64,000 nt of DNA from Vibrio atlanticus (GTDB lineage: Bacteria; Pseudomonadota; Gammaproteobacteria; Enterobacterales; Vibrionaceae), in NCBI RefSeq assembly GCF_024347315.1, contig NZ_AP025460.1, positions 2,108,001 through 2,172,000 of the forward strand, given 5' to 3'. Positions 1 to 8,987 of the stretch are shown here, in pieces. Each line of letters opens with the position of its first letter. Positions within the stretch are counted from its first letter, which is position 1. A program made the position numbers and the translations under genes. Under the pieces are notes generated by a model. It was not told where the DNA came from, made no database searches, and worked only from the letters and a program-made list of their open reading frames with translations.

Positions 1-1
1 G

Positions 2-229
2 GCTGAAGTCTCACCACTTAGGATAAGCTTTACGATGGCACTTCGAGATATTCAAGATGAGCTAATGTGGTGTGCTATCGCCTCCCCAGGTTCGGTTCCC
101 AAAAAGCTGCGAGCTATGAGAGAGCGAGTGAAACGTTATATTTTGCCCGAAAAACAAAAACGGCCCAAAGATAGGACCGTTCGTTTTAGTAAGACTCGCT
201 ACACTGTGCGATCTAAACACCTTAAATGA
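2..229 (+). CDS. IS4-type transposase, C-terminal end (cut by window edge)
   Basis: The frame is open from base 2, so the gene begins outside the window; only about 75 C-terminal residues are visible. The stretch is strongly basic and contains 'ILPEKQKRPKDRTV' and ends in 'RYTVRSKHLK', which I recognise from memory as the tail of IS4-family transposases common in Vibrio and Shewanella. The ATG at 35 is internal rather than a true start. Whether the element is intact cannot be judged from here. The neighbouring DUF2913/bcr operon is convergent with it. Confidence 0.65.
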   Translation, partial: AEVSPLRISFTMALRDIQDELMWCAIASPGSVPKKLRAMRERVKRYILPEKQKRPKDRTVRFSKTRYTVRSKHLK

Positions 230-277
230 TAGGTGTTGGCCATTTAGGCGGTCTTTATATTTTTAACTGTCACGAGA

Positions 278-937
278 TTAGCCAATAACGCTAATTGGGA
301 TCTCAGCAAGCTGGTTGCCTTGGTTAGCAGGATACACGATGTATTCACCGTGATACTTCACCGCTGACTTGTAGTCAGTGACTTTGTGAAGCATGAAACC
401 CGCTTCCATCGCTGCTTGAATAAACTCAGCGTGGTTACCACGAACAAACCAGTTCATTGGTTTTACCATCAACTCACCGTCGAACGAGTCATCACACTGT
501 TTGCCACAAAGTGCAAAAGAGTGCTCACCATCAGTGAAGAACTGAATTTTGCCGCCAGTCGTTAGCTCGTCTTCACTTGATACACTCCAACCCATCTCGT
601 ACATTTTGTCCATGAACGCTTCAACATCACTGTCTTTTAGCGCTTTAGGCTCTTCGCCTTCAGGGAAAAAACGTCCGTAAAACGCAGAGATACGTTTAAA
701 GGTAAAAGTTAAATCAGAGTTATTGCCCTTTGAACGGCCCTGTTTCTGCCAGCGAACCAAGTCAGGCACAATCACACGATCATAAGACTGAGCCTTAATC
801 GCCTTCGTTACCCAACGAACTAAATAAAGGTTGTTCGCAATAGGCGCATCAATCGCTTTGCCTGCTTTGTGCAGAGCGTAAAGCTCTCCCAATGCATCAT
901 TCACTAACTTCTGAATTTCAATATAGTATTTTGACAT
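278..937 (-). CDS. DUF2913 family protein
   Basis: A 219-residue soluble protein of unknown function, matching the Vibrio DUF2913 family as I remember it (for example 'LVRWQKQGRSKGNN', 'KVTDYKSAVKYHGEY' and 'YPANQGNQLAE'). No signal peptide or membrane segment is seen. The start at 937 (MSKYYIE) is preferred over an in-frame start 51 bases upstream because it gives a TAATG overlap with the stop of the efflux gene, with a purine-rich GAAAGAAGG stretch just before it. The two genes are therefore probably translationally coupled. The role is unknown, and its link to the pump is inferred only from this arrangement. Confidence 0.78.
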   Translation of the reverse strand: MSKYYIEIQKLVNDALGELYALHKAGKAIDAPIANNLYLVRWVTKAIKAQSYDRVIVPDLVRWQKQGRSKGNNSDLTFTFKRISAFYGRFFPEGEEPKALKDSDVEAFMDKMYEMGWSVSSEDELTTGGKIQFFTDGEHSFALCGKQCDDSFDGELMVKPMNWFVRGNHAEFIQAAMEAGFMLHKVTDYKSAVKYHGEYIVYPANQGNQLAEIPISVIG

Positions 938-2154
938 TATGCCTTCTTTCCTAATGTCCAATATAGTAATGCTGACATTACTGCACACGCAGCCATTACC
1001 ATAGCCATAGACCCAGCACTGTCACTTGGCAGCATCGCAACGATAGCTCCAACGACAGAACCAGTACCAAATCTTAACGTTCCCGCAAGCGATGAAGCCG
1101 TACCGGCCATGTTTGGATAACCACTGAGCAATAGACCCATAGAGTTACTGCCGATAGTAGAAATGGTGCCAATAAATAGCATCACAAACGGCACAATACC
1201 CCAAAGCCCGAGATCCAATAACCAACCAACCAGTAAACCGACGCCAGCTAATAATTGAATGACCAGCGCGGCTCTCAGCATGGTATGAGAGCCAACCTTC
1301 TTAACAATTCGACCATTAATTGTCGTCATCAGAATCATCGCAACGATGTTCAGACCAAACAGGTAACCAAACAGGTCAGGACGTACTCCATAGACATCAA
1401 TGTAGACAAAAGAGCCTGCGGTTAAGAATGCAAACATCCCAGAGAACGAGAACGCACCCGAGAAAATTAGGCCCATAGCGGTCGAGTTTTTACATAAACG
1501 AGCGTAATTGCGAATCGTGGTTTTAAAGCGCAATGGCTGACGATTTTCAACAGGCAGTGTTTCAGGGATCTTAATGATAACCGCAAGAATCACGATAACC
1601 GCAAAAATAGCCAACACCCAAAAGATTGAACGCCAACCGAACCACAATGCCAAATAACCACCAATCATAGGGGCAATTAATGGCGCAACCGTCATCACTA
1701 AGGTAACGAACGACATGGTTCTTGCGAAATCTTCACGGTCGAACATATCGCGCACAACCGCTTGGATAATAACCGCTGCGGCAGCACCTGCAAAACCTTG
1801 AGCCGTACGAACTAACGTTAACGCTTCAATACCATGAGTCGTCGCACTCACGACAGACGCTATCGCAAAGAAGAGCACACCAATCAGTAGAACTGGCTTG
1901 CGACCATAACTGTCGGCTAACGGACCATGTAACAACTGACCTAAAGCGAAACCTGCGGTGTACGCGGTAAGTGTGATTTGCACTTCCCCTGCTGTCACAC
2001 CAAGATCTTTGGCGATCGTTGGCATTGCAGGTAGGTACATATCGATGGCGAGTGGTGTTAAAGCACCAATAGCGCCCAGAACCAAAAATAGCATCCAACC
2101 TAACTGAGGCGTTTGTGATTGTGAGCTTGGGGTCTGTGAGGTAGACGTTTGCAT
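937..2154 (-). CDS. bcr: Bcr/CflA-type multidrug efflux MFS transporter
   Basis: A 405-residue inner-membrane drug:H+ antiporter of the DHA1 Bcr/CflA branch with about 12 hydrophobic segments. The first helix carries the family-typical 'IDMYLPAMP' (38-46). Motif A is 'GPLADSYGRKP' (77-87), followed by a motif B-like 'RTAQGFAGAA' and the motif C region 'APLIAPMIGG'. The first 17 residues are Ser/Gln/Thr-rich and cytoplasmic. The stop overlaps the DUF2913 start by one base. Family members export compounds such as bicyclomycin or chloramphenicol; the substrate here cannot be read from sequence. Confidence 0.9.
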   Translation of the reverse strand: MQTSTSQTPSSQSQTPQLGWMLFLVLGAIGALTPLAIDMYLPAMPTIAKDLGVTAGEVQITLTAYTAGFALGQLLHGPLADSYGRKPVLLIGVLFFAIASVVSATTHGIEALTLVRTAQGFAGAAAAVIIQAVVRDMFDREDFARTMSFVTLVMTVAPLIAPMIGGYLALWFGWRSIFWVLAIFAVIVILAVIIKIPETLPVENRQPLRFKTTIRNYARLCKNSTAMGLIFSGAFSFSGMFAFLTAGSFVYIDVYGVRPDLFGYLFGLNIVAMILMTTINGRIVKKVGSHTMLRAALVIQLLAGVGLLVGWLLDLGLWGIVPFVMLFIGTISTIGSNSMGLLLSGYPNMAGTASSLAGTLRFGTGSVVGAIVAMLPSDSAGSMAMVMAACAVMSALLYWTLGKKA

Positions 2155-2202
2155 AACTCTCCGACTAAGTACTAAGTTCTATGTGAACACGAGCATGCAG
2201 GC

Positions 2203-2288
2203 AGCAATATACGAATATACACATAGCAATACACGAATACGCACAGTGATACACGAATATGCGCACACATACATGAACATATAGTAAT
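2203..2288. repeat. Degenerate ~22-bp tandem repeat upstream of bcr
   Basis: About four imperfect units of 21-22 bp built around 'ATACACGAATA', followed by a purine/pyrimidine 'TGCGCACA'-like stretch. They lie between the bcr start and the end of rsuA. The alternating bases could favour bent or Z-like DNA. No gene is seen in 2155-2368. Confidence 0.6.
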
Positions 2289-2368
2289 AATGGCTGAAAC
2301 TGTCCTAGTACCAGTCAAAATAATCAGCCGACGCTATCCTTGGTCGGCCACATCTACGGTAGAAAAGA

Positions 2369-3064
2369 TTACTTCCAGATAGAGTCTACTTCTTCTTGTG
2401 TTAGGTAACGGTATTCACCCAACTCTAAAGACTCGTCCATCTCAATTTCACCAATACGTTCACGGTGCAGTGCTTCTACCTTGTTACCAAGTGCTGCAAA
2501 CATGCGTTTTACTTGGTGGTATTTGCCTTCGTGAATCGTTAGCAACACTTCACGCTCTGCACGTACTTCAAGGTGTGCTGGAAGTGTTAGGCCGTCTTCG
2601 CTCTTAAGCTGGATGCCCTCTTTGAACTTTTCAACGTAATCGTCTTCAACAGGTTCAACCAACCACACTCGGTACATCTTCTCGCACTTGTGCTTTGGCG
2701 ATGTGATGCGGTGAGACCACTTACCGTCGTCTGTCATTAAGACAAGACCCGTTGTATCAACATCTAAACGACCTGCAAAGTGCAGCTTGTCCATTTTGAT
2801 TTCATCGAGTAATTCAAACGCAGTGCGATTTGAACCATCTTCATGCGAACAAACAAAGCCTTCTGGCTTGTAAAGCATGATGTAACGCGGGCCGTGAACA
2901 TTCAGTTCATTGCCTTGCCATTCCACAACGCACTCTTCAGTTACCTTGAGTGACCCGCTTTTTTGAATGACATCATTTACTGTCACTGCCTTGGATTTTA
3001 ATAAGTGTGTTGCTTCTCTTCGAGTGACGCCTAACGCATCGCACAGAAATTTATCTAAACGCAT
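2369..3064 (-). CDS. rsuA: 16S rRNA pseudouridine(516) synthase RsuA
   Basis: A 231-residue enzyme that isomerises U516 of 16S rRNA. It has an N-terminal S4 RNA-binding domain (about 1-60, starting MRLDKFL) and a pseudouridine synthase domain with the catalytic motif 'GRLDVDTTGL'; the nucleophile is D101. Further family motifs are 'LYKPEGFVCS' and 'GKYHQVKRMFAALGN'. The start at 3064 is chosen because family members begin MRLDKF; the longer open frame adds 16 unrelated residues. It is divergent from radD, with about 97 bases between the two starts. Confidence 0.93.
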   Translation of the reverse strand: MRLDKFLCDALGVTRREATHLLKSKAVTVNDVIQKSGSLKVTEECVVEWQGNELNVHGPRYIMLYKPEGFVCSHEDGSNRTAFELLDEIKMDKLHFAGRLDVDTTGLVLMTDDGKWSHRITSPKHKCEKMYRVWLVEPVEDDYVEKFKEGIQLKSEDGLTLPAHLEVRAEREVLLTIHEGKYHQVKRMFAALGNKVEALHRERIGEIEMDESLELGEYRYLTQEEVDSIWK

Positions 3065-3161
3065 GAATACCTCAACTAATCTAAGTCGGGTATTATAGTC
3101 ACCTTTGCTCAATTAGTTGAGCTATTTCACACTATTTGTTTTCTACCCTACAAGACGCGAT

Positions 3162-4904
3162 ATGTATACACTCCGCCCGTACCAAGCTGATTCTGTAAAA
3201 TCAGTGATTCATTACTTCAGAAAACACCAAACTCCGGCTGTTCTTGTGTTGCCTACAGGCGCAGGGAAAAGCCTTGTGATTGCAGAGCTAGCAAGGCTTG
3301 CGAAAGGTCGAGTGCTGGTACTCGCTCACGTTAAGGAGTTGGTCGAACAAAACCATGAAAAGTATGAAGGTTATGGGCTAAAAGGCTCAATTTTCTCTGC
3401 GGGTTTAGGGCGAAAAGAGACAGACCAACAAGTGGTGTTTGCTTCGGTTCAATCTGTGGTTCGCAACCTCGATTCATTCTCTAACCAATTTTCACTGTTG
3501 GTTATCGACGAATGCCACCGTGTGCCAGATGAAAAGACCAGTAGCTACCAAAAAGTGATCACCCACTTGCGCGAGAATAATTCGGGCATCAAGGTGCTTG
3601 GACTGACCGCGACCCCCTATCGTCTTGGTATGGGTTGGCTTTATCAGTATCACACGCGTGGACAAGTACGATCTGAAGAGCCTAGGTTTTTCAGAGATTG
3701 TATTTTCGAGTTACCGATTCGCTACTTGTTGGACGAAGGCTTTCTAACACCAGCACGCATGATCGATGCGCCAGTATTGAGCTATGACTTCTCACAGCTA
3801 AAACCTGCAAGTACAGGCCGTTACAAAGAAGCCGAACTCGATATGGTGATCGAGCAATCTAAACGTGCGACCCCACAAATTGTCGACCAGATCATTGAAC
3901 TGGCCAAAGACAAGTTAGGGATCATGGTATTTGCTGCCACTGTTAGACACGCACAAGAGATCCTTGGCTTACTGCCTGAAGGTGAATCGTCAATCGTAAT
4001 TGGCGACACACCAACTCTCGAACGTGACCAAATCATCAGTGACTTCAAAGAACGTAAAATCAAGTTCTTGGTTAACGTATCGGTATTAACCACAGGTTTT
4101 GATGCCCCTCATGTCGATTTAATCGCGATTTTGCGTCCGACAGAGTCCATCAGTTTGTATCAACAAATCGTTGGCCGTGGCTTACGCTTATCGCCGGGTA
4201 AAAAAGAGTGTTTAGTGCTCGACTATGCTGGCAACAGTTATGATCTTTACCAACCTGAAGTGGGCGACCCTAAACCCGACTCAGACAGTGAAATCATCAC
4301 CATCCCCTGCCCAGCATGCGGCTTCAACAATAACTTCTGGGGCAAGCTAGACAGCAATGGCTTCTTGGCAGAGCACTTTGGCCGTAAATGCCAAGGCTAC
4401 TTTACCGATGAAGACACGGGCGAACGCGAACACTGTAATTATCGCTTCCGAGCCAAATACTGCGGTGAATGCGGCGCTGACAACGACATTGCCGCACGTA
4501 TTTGCCACGAATGCGATGCCACCTTAGTCGACCCAGATAAAAAACTGAAAGAAGCACTGAACTTAAAAGATGCGTTGGTATTTGAGTGTTTAGAGATGGA
4601 CCTTAACGTTCTCAAGGACGACAAAGGCAAATCGCAACTTAAAGTAACCTACCGTGGTGAAAACCAAGCACAGGTGCATGAGTTTTGGTCATTAACCACC
4701 AAGAAACAAAAGCAGAACTTTAAAGACCAGTTTGTTCGCCCTCACCTTGCCGACAGACACCGCCCTTTTGAGGAAGCCTCACCAACGAAAGTGGTTGCTC
4801 ACCAACATAGATTCCGCCCACCTCAATTCGTGATTGCACGTAAAGTCGGGCGCTTTTGGAAAATGAGAGACAAAATATTCGAAGACGAGCTTCAGCAACG
4901 TTAA
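3162..4904 (+). CDS. radD: RadD (YejH) superfamily 2 helicase-like ATPase
   Basis: A 580-residue SF2 DEAD/DEAH-type protein close in length and sequence to E. coli RadD, which acts in DNA double-strand break repair. Walker A is 'TGAGKS' (about 32-37), motif II 'DECH' (116-119), motif III 'LTATP', and motif VI is 'QIVGRGLRL'. The C-terminal third carries paired cysteines ('CPACGF', 'CGECG', 'CHECD'), the zinc-binding part of the family. The start MYTLRPYQ at 3162 matches the family; the open frame from an upstream TTG adds 15 unrelated residues. No clear terminator follows in the 104 bases before the next gene. Confidence 0.93.
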   Translation: MYTLRPYQADSVKSVIHYFRKHQTPAVLVLPTGAGKSLVIAELARLAKGRVLVLAHVKELVEQNHEKYEGYGLKGSIFSAGLGRKETDQQVVFASVQSVVRNLDSFSNQFSLLVIDECHRVPDEKTSSYQKVITHLRENNSGIKVLGLTATPYRLGMGWLYQYHTRGQVRSEEPRFFRDCIFELPIRYLLDEGFLTPARMIDAPVLSYDFSQLKPASTGRYKEAELDMVIEQSKRATPQIVDQIIELAKDKLGIMVFAATVRHAQEILGLLPEGESSIVIGDTPTLERDQIISDFKERKIKFLVNVSVLTTGFDAPHVDLIAILRPTESISLYQQIVGRGLRLSPGKKECLVLDYAGNSYDLYQPEVGDPKPDSDSEIITIPCPACGFNNNFWGKLDSNGFLAEHFGRKCQGYFTDEDTGEREHCNYRFRAKYCGECGADNDIAARICHECDATLVDPDKKLKEALNLKDALVFECLEMDLNVLKDDKGKSQLKVTYRGENQAQVHEFWSLTTKKQKQNFKDQFVRPHLADRHRPFEEASPTKVVAHQHRFRPPQFVIARKVGRFWKMRDKIFEDELQQR

Positions 4905-5008
4905 CATCTCATTTTTTGAGAACCTAAATCTCATTATTCATCAGGTTCACTTTCTGTTCAGAATTACTTTTTTATACTGAACGCTATCAACCTTCTCTAG
5001 GATTCGCT

Positions 5009-5407
5009 ATGTTTAGTAAAGTTATGATTTCTATGTTTTCTTTAAGCTTAGGCTTATGTGTCGCCGCTAGTGCGTGGGCTGACTCAGATCATAACGGTCA
5101 TGATCTTGTACAAGATGTCCATAAAGCGGGAACCCGTATCGAATTTGAAGAAGATCAAGACGAAGTCTACGAAGCCGTACGCGAAGGCTATATTCGCCCT
5201 TTCTCAGAAATGTATGCGGCCGTTGAGAACGATCTTCATGGCAGAATCATTAAAGTAGAGCTAGAAGAAGACGATGATATTTGGGTGTATGAACTAAAAA
5301 TCAATTACCAAAACAACATCATCAAAGTCGAATACAACGCTGAGACGTTAGAAATGCTCATGATTAAAGGCCGCAACTTTAAAGACGCAATTAAACACGG
5401 CGACTAG
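5009..5407 (+). CDS. Periplasmic PepSY-domain protein
   Basis: A 132-residue secreted protein. Residues 1-24 form a signal peptide ending 'ASAWA'. The mature part is acidic and contains a PepSY-like fold region ('GRIIKVELEEDDDIWVYELKI', then 'NIIKVEYNAETLEML'). It sits 61 bases before a response regulator and histidine kinase. PepSY proteins often accompany two-component systems and are thought to modulate the sensor or proteases. I infer a periplasmic accessory role for the kinase encoded downstream. Confidence 0.75.
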   Translation: MFSKVMISMFSLSLGLCVAASAWADSDHNGHDLVQDVHKAGTRIEFEEDQDEVYEAVREGYIRPFSEMYAAVENDLHGRIIKVELEEDDDIWVYELKINYQNNIIKVEYNAETLEMLMIKGRNFKDAIKHGD

Positions 5408-5468
5408 TTACGTACGACGAAGAGCTAAGCACAACGAACAGTCATTACAAGAATTAAGAAGAACAATT

Positions 5469-6128
5469 ATGAAAATTTTAGTCGTTGAAGACGAACCTCG
5501 CTTGGGCCAACAAATTCTAGAAACCCTTGAGGGAGCCGACTGGGTTCCAGAACTTTCTCAAGACGGTATCGACGCACTCTACCGTGCAACATCAGAAGAG
5601 TGGGATGCCATCGTTCTCGATTTAGGTCTACCTAAGCTTGACGGCCTAACCGTATTAAAAGGCATTCGAGACGAAAACATTAACACGCCAGTGATTATAT
5701 TAAGTGCGCGTGACACGCTGACCCAACGTGTAGAAGGCTTGAATGCAGGCGCTGATGATTACCTAACTAAACCATTCGAAATGGTCGAGCTGATAGCCCG
5801 CATTCGTGCTCAACTACGCCGAGCGTCAGGCAGTGCTGCTCCTATACTTCAAATTGGTGATTTAAGCCTAGACACACGCAGCTCTAAAGTGTTGTGGCAA
5901 GGTCAAGCGGTTAGCCTCACGGCGCTAGAATATAAAGTTGTCGCGTACTTCATGCATAACCAAAACAAGGTTATCTCGCGCACTGAGTTGGTCGAGCACA
6001 TCTACAAGCAAGACTTCGACCGCGACTCAAACACGGTTGAAGTGTTCATCGGTCGTATTCGTAAGAAAATCGCACCAAAGATCATCAAAACTGTTCGTGG
6101 CCTTGGCTACCAACTGAATGCTGAATAA
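5469..6128 (+). CDS. OmpR/PhoB-family response regulator
   Basis: A 219-residue two-component regulator. The receiver domain has the acidic pair E7/D8, phosphoacceptor D51 ('IVLDLGLP') and K101 ('TKPFE'). The C-terminal winged helix includes 'SLTALEYKVVAYFM' and ends 'TVRGLGYQLNAE'. The sequence is close to what I recall of V. cholerae CarR/VprA, which controls lipid A glycine modification and polymyxin resistance, but I cannot confirm orthology, so no symbol is given. It lies between the PepSY gene and the kinase gene on the same strand. Confidence 0.9.
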   Translation: MKILVVEDEPRLGQQILETLEGADWVPELSQDGIDALYRATSEEWDAIVLDLGLPKLDGLTVLKGIRDENINTPVIILSARDTLTQRVEGLNAGADDYLTKPFEMVELIARIRAQLRRASGSAAPILQIGDLSLDTRSSKVLWQGQAVSLTALEYKVVAYFMHNQNKVISRTELVEHIYKQDFDRDSNTVEVFIGRIRKKIAPKIIKTVRGLGYQLNAE

Positions 6129-6170
6129 TGCTGTATTTAATTAAGCTAAGAGCAATCTCCAATTAGTGGA

Positions 6171-6223
6171 CAGCCTGTGCTGATCGTCGTTGTTCTCATA
6201 GCAAGATGAGCAAAGACAGGCTG
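6171..6223 (+). promoter_or_regulatory. Inverted repeat before the kinase start
   Basis: CAGCCTGT (6171-6178) pairs with ACAGGCTG (6216-6223), and an inner CTCAT/ATGAG pair (6195-6199, 6206-6210) nests inside. The 3' arm ends 7 bases before the kinase ATG, in the region where its ribosome binding site should lie. It could limit kinase translation relative to the regulator. No experiment or covariation supports this yet. Confidence 0.4.
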
Positions 6224-6230
6224 GTAACGT

Positions 6231-7577
6231 ATGAATCTAAAAAAACGAACACTTAAAAACGTCAGTCTAAAAAGCCGCTTGCTCCTCGCCGCGGCTTTTT
6301 GGCTAGGTGCGATGATATTAGCGGCAGGCGTCGGAATACCTAAGTTGGTTAACGATTACTTGGTCGATGACGTCAAGCAACAGCTCAGCCTAACCATGGA
6401 CGAGTTAACCGCCAACATAGAAACCAACGACAGTGGTAACCTCATCATGGCAGAGCGTCTGTCTGACCCTAGGTTTAACCAACCCTACAGTGGTATTTAT
6501 TGGCGAGCTGCTACCCAAGACCAGATTATTCGATCTCGATCTCTATGGGACAAAGACCTCACCATCAAGCGTTCGCCGATTCATACTTCAATCAAAGGGC
6601 CTGAGAAAGAAAAGCTGATTTACATCGAGCAGGATATCTATCTGCCTGAACTGAACGATCCTGTCACGATCACCATTGGTATTGATGAAGACCCATTAGA
6701 ATCCACACTGACCGAACTTACAGGTCAAGTCTGGTTGATTCTGATGTTGCTGTTTGTGGGGGTGCTGATGTTGATTGGTATTCAAGTCAGCTGGTCACTA
6801 TTGCCACTGAGTAAGATGCAACGTGAACTGGTGATGTTAAGAAACGGCGAGCAACAAGGGTTAAGCGACAACTACCCGAAAGAAGTTTCTCCATTAGTTT
6901 CTGACCTCAATGCCCTACTCTTCCACTATCAAGAGTTATTGGAGCGAGCGCGTAACCACGCTGGAAACTTATCTCACGCTTTGAAAACACCGCTGTCGGT
7001 TTTGAAAAATGAGATAGAGCGACTTCCAGATGATGATAAGACCTTGTTACAACAACCCATTCATCAGATTCAGAACCAAATAGATTATCATCTTGGCCGT
7101 GCACGCATGGCAGGTGCAATGAACATTCTTTCGGTGAAGTCATCACCTTGTGAGCGTGTTGAAGCTATCTCAATGGCGTTTGATAAAGTCTACGCTGCCA
7201 ACGAAGTCACCATGATTAACGAGTTAGACTCTGAGATTGAAGTAGCAGTAGAAAAAACCGACCTTGATGAAATGGTCGGCAACCTACTCGAGAACAGTTA
7301 CAAATGGGCGAGCAGCATTATCCGAGTCCATTCGAATGAACTCGACGATGGCAACATTGAATTGGTGATTGAAGATGATGGCCAAGGCATTCCTGAAGAG
7401 AAACTTGAGCAAGTGACCAAACGTGGCGTTCGACTTGATGAAACCACGCCAGGAACAGGCTTAGGGCTTAACATCGTGAATGAAATGGCGCACAGCTACC
7501 GAGGCAGCCTAACGCTCAGCAAGAGTTCAATGGGCGGATTAAGAGCCTCTCTGGTGCTAAAACTAAGCAAAGGTTAA
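6231..7577 (+). CDS. Sensor histidine kinase (HisKA/HATPase)
   Basis: A 448-residue inner-membrane kinase. A first membrane segment lies at about 17-37, a periplasmic sensor of about 125 residues follows, and a second membrane segment lies at about 165-187. Next come a HAMP-like linker, an H-box with H249 ('NLSHALKTPL'), an N-box ('NLLENSYKWA'), and G boxes 'DDGQGIP' and 'GTGLGLNIV'. It pairs with the preceding response regulator. It resembles PhoQ/QseC-type kinases that sense periplasmic or envelope conditions; the ligand is unknown. Confidence 0.9.
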   Translation: MNLKKRTLKNVSLKSRLLLAAAFWLGAMILAAGVGIPKLVNDYLVDDVKQQLSLTMDELTANIETNDSGNLIMAERLSDPRFNQPYSGIYWRAATQDQIIRSRSLWDKDLTIKRSPIHTSIKGPEKEKLIYIEQDIYLPELNDPVTITIGIDEDPLESTLTELTGQVWLILMLLFVGVLMLIGIQVSWSLLPLSKMQRELVMLRNGEQQGLSDNYPKEVSPLVSDLNALLFHYQELLERARNHAGNLSHALKTPLSVLKNEIERLPDDDKTLLQQPIHQIQNQIDYHLGRARMAGAMNILSVKSSPCERVEAISMAFDKVYAANEVTMINELDSEIEVAVEKTDLDEMVGNLLENSYKWASSIIRVHSNELDDGNIELVIEDDGQGIPEEKLEQVTKRGVRLDETTPGTGLGLNIVNEMAHSYRGSLTLSKSSMGGLRASLVLKLSKG

Positions 7578-7615
7578 GTAAGCTAAACGCGCTAAGTAAA
7601 CCAAGTAAACACGAT

Positions 7616-7640
7616 AAGCCCTAGCACAACGCTAGGGCTT
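7616..7640. terminator. Hairpin between convergent genes
   Basis: A perfect 10-bp stem AAGCCCTAGC / GCTAGGGCTT with a 5-base loop lies between the kinase gene and the convergent DedA gene. No strong T-run follows on either side, so efficiency is uncertain. Confidence 0.55.
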
Positions 7641-7665
7641 AGTTCAATCGACCTTACATACGACC

Positions 7666-8973
7666 CTATATATCGTTCACAGCAACATCCAAAGCTTGTG
7701 AATCATCGCGGTAGGTTGCTACTCCGATCATCAAAATCCTGCCATCAGTATAATAGTCATGATCGTCATCGATCACTTCCACCGTAGCTAATGGGTACTT
7801 GTCTAGATCAATATCTGGCAGTGACGTTCGTATCTGATTAGCAAGCCTATCTCGTTCTTCATCAACATTAGGGTCAATGTTATGCAGTATGGTCACAATG
7901 CCTGAGTAAGGGGTGACTTTAAGGCCATCATCATAGCTGATTGCACCTAACCACTGAGGCTGGTTAGTTTGAACATCAACACCAGCGCGCCACCAGCGAA
8001 TGTGGCTGCGCTTCATCAAATTACCCGGCAACTGAAACGCCATATCTTGTGGCTTGTCTCGCCAATACAAATCGGACACTGGCGGCGTTTTGTCTCTAAG
8101 CAATGCGAGATAGCCAGCCCATTCAATCTCATTTCGAGAGAAAGTTTGATTTTCTATCCAGCCCAATTGTTTCATTAAGTCTCTTGGGGTTGCTCCAACA
8201 TATAGTACGTTGATAGCTTGTGCCGAGTAGAATGAAGATTTGCCTGGGAACGCTTTATAGGTAACCGAATTCCAGTCGACTTTGTCAATTTGAGCCGTCT
8301 CTGGTTGATTCTTAAAATCATCCGCTTTCCAGAAAAAGTGTGCGTAGTTCGCAAACAATACCCACGCCAACAGCAACGCACTGGATTTAAGCACCAAGCG
8401 TCGCCACTTCATTCGATAACCAATAATGGTGAAAACCAATACCGTGAACACACCGGCGATCAAACTATTATGCTCAGAGATAAATATCTTAAGGCTATTA
8501 AGCCACGGGAAGTTTTCAACGCCGTGCGCCAGTAACATGCCCCAAGCAATGAACTGTCCACCACCAAGAGCCAAGCCGATAAACGCCAACACACTGAAAT
8601 TGCGCCACCGTACACGATGTGAGCCCGCTATAAATGGCACAACCCAAGCGATAGGCCCTAATAAGCGAGCAAAAAGAATGATGTATGTGCCTTTGCGAGC
8701 AATTAGGTAACGGCAGCGCGCAATTAATCTTTTGGTTTTGGGACGAAACTTAATGAGCCTTCGCTGTGCTTTCGCACCGTATTTATAGCCAATGAAATAA
8801 CTGAGTTGGTCACCAAGCAAACCACCTAACATGACCAAAACCAACGCCATCCATGCTCCTGAATACAGTTGAAAGCCCGCTGCAACAAAAAAGGGCTCTC
8901 CCGGTACAAATAGGTTTGGGCCAATGAGAGCATCACCCAATGCCCCCAGAAACAGCCCTAGTCCATCAAACAT
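7666..8973 (-). CDS. DedA-family membrane protein with C-terminal LssY domain
   Basis: A 435-residue two-part protein. The N-terminal half (about 1-180) is a DedA/VTT domain with the re-entrant 'GEPFFVAAG' region, 'GGLLGDQLSYFIGYKYG' and 'FARLLGPIAWVVPFIAG'. A further membrane segment lies at about 190-215. The remaining soluble part (about 235-435) matches the LssY C-terminal domain as I recall it. DedA proteins move phospholipids or undecaprenyl phosphate across the membrane; the LssY part is of unknown function. The gene lies 14 bases downstream of a glycosyltransferase, consistent with a shared role in lipid-linked sugar metabolism (inference). Confidence 0.82.
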   Translation of the reverse strand: MFDGLGLFLGALGDALIGPNLFVPGEPFFVAAGFQLYSGAWMALVLVMLGGLLGDQLSYFIGYKYGAKAQRRLIKFRPKTKRLIARCRYLIARKGTYIILFARLLGPIAWVVPFIAGSHRVRWRNFSVLAFIGLALGGGQFIAWGMLLAHGVENFPWLNSLKIFISEHNSLIAGVFTVLVFTIIGYRMKWRRLVLKSSALLLAWVLFANYAHFFWKADDFKNQPETAQIDKVDWNSVTYKAFPGKSSFYSAQAINVLYVGATPRDLMKQLGWIENQTFSRNEIEWAGYLALLRDKTPPVSDLYWRDKPQDMAFQLPGNLMKRSHIRWWRAGVDVQTNQPQWLGAISYDDGLKVTPYSGIVTILHNIDPNVDEERDRLANQIRTSLPDIDLDKYPLATVEVIDDDHDYYTDGRILMIGVATYRDDSQALDVAVNDI

Positions 8974-8987
8974 AACAACCTCAATAC

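Noticed and set aside
2203..2288. Repeat array considered as CRISPR
   Set aside because: Units are imperfect and directly adjacent with no spacers, and no cas genes are present.
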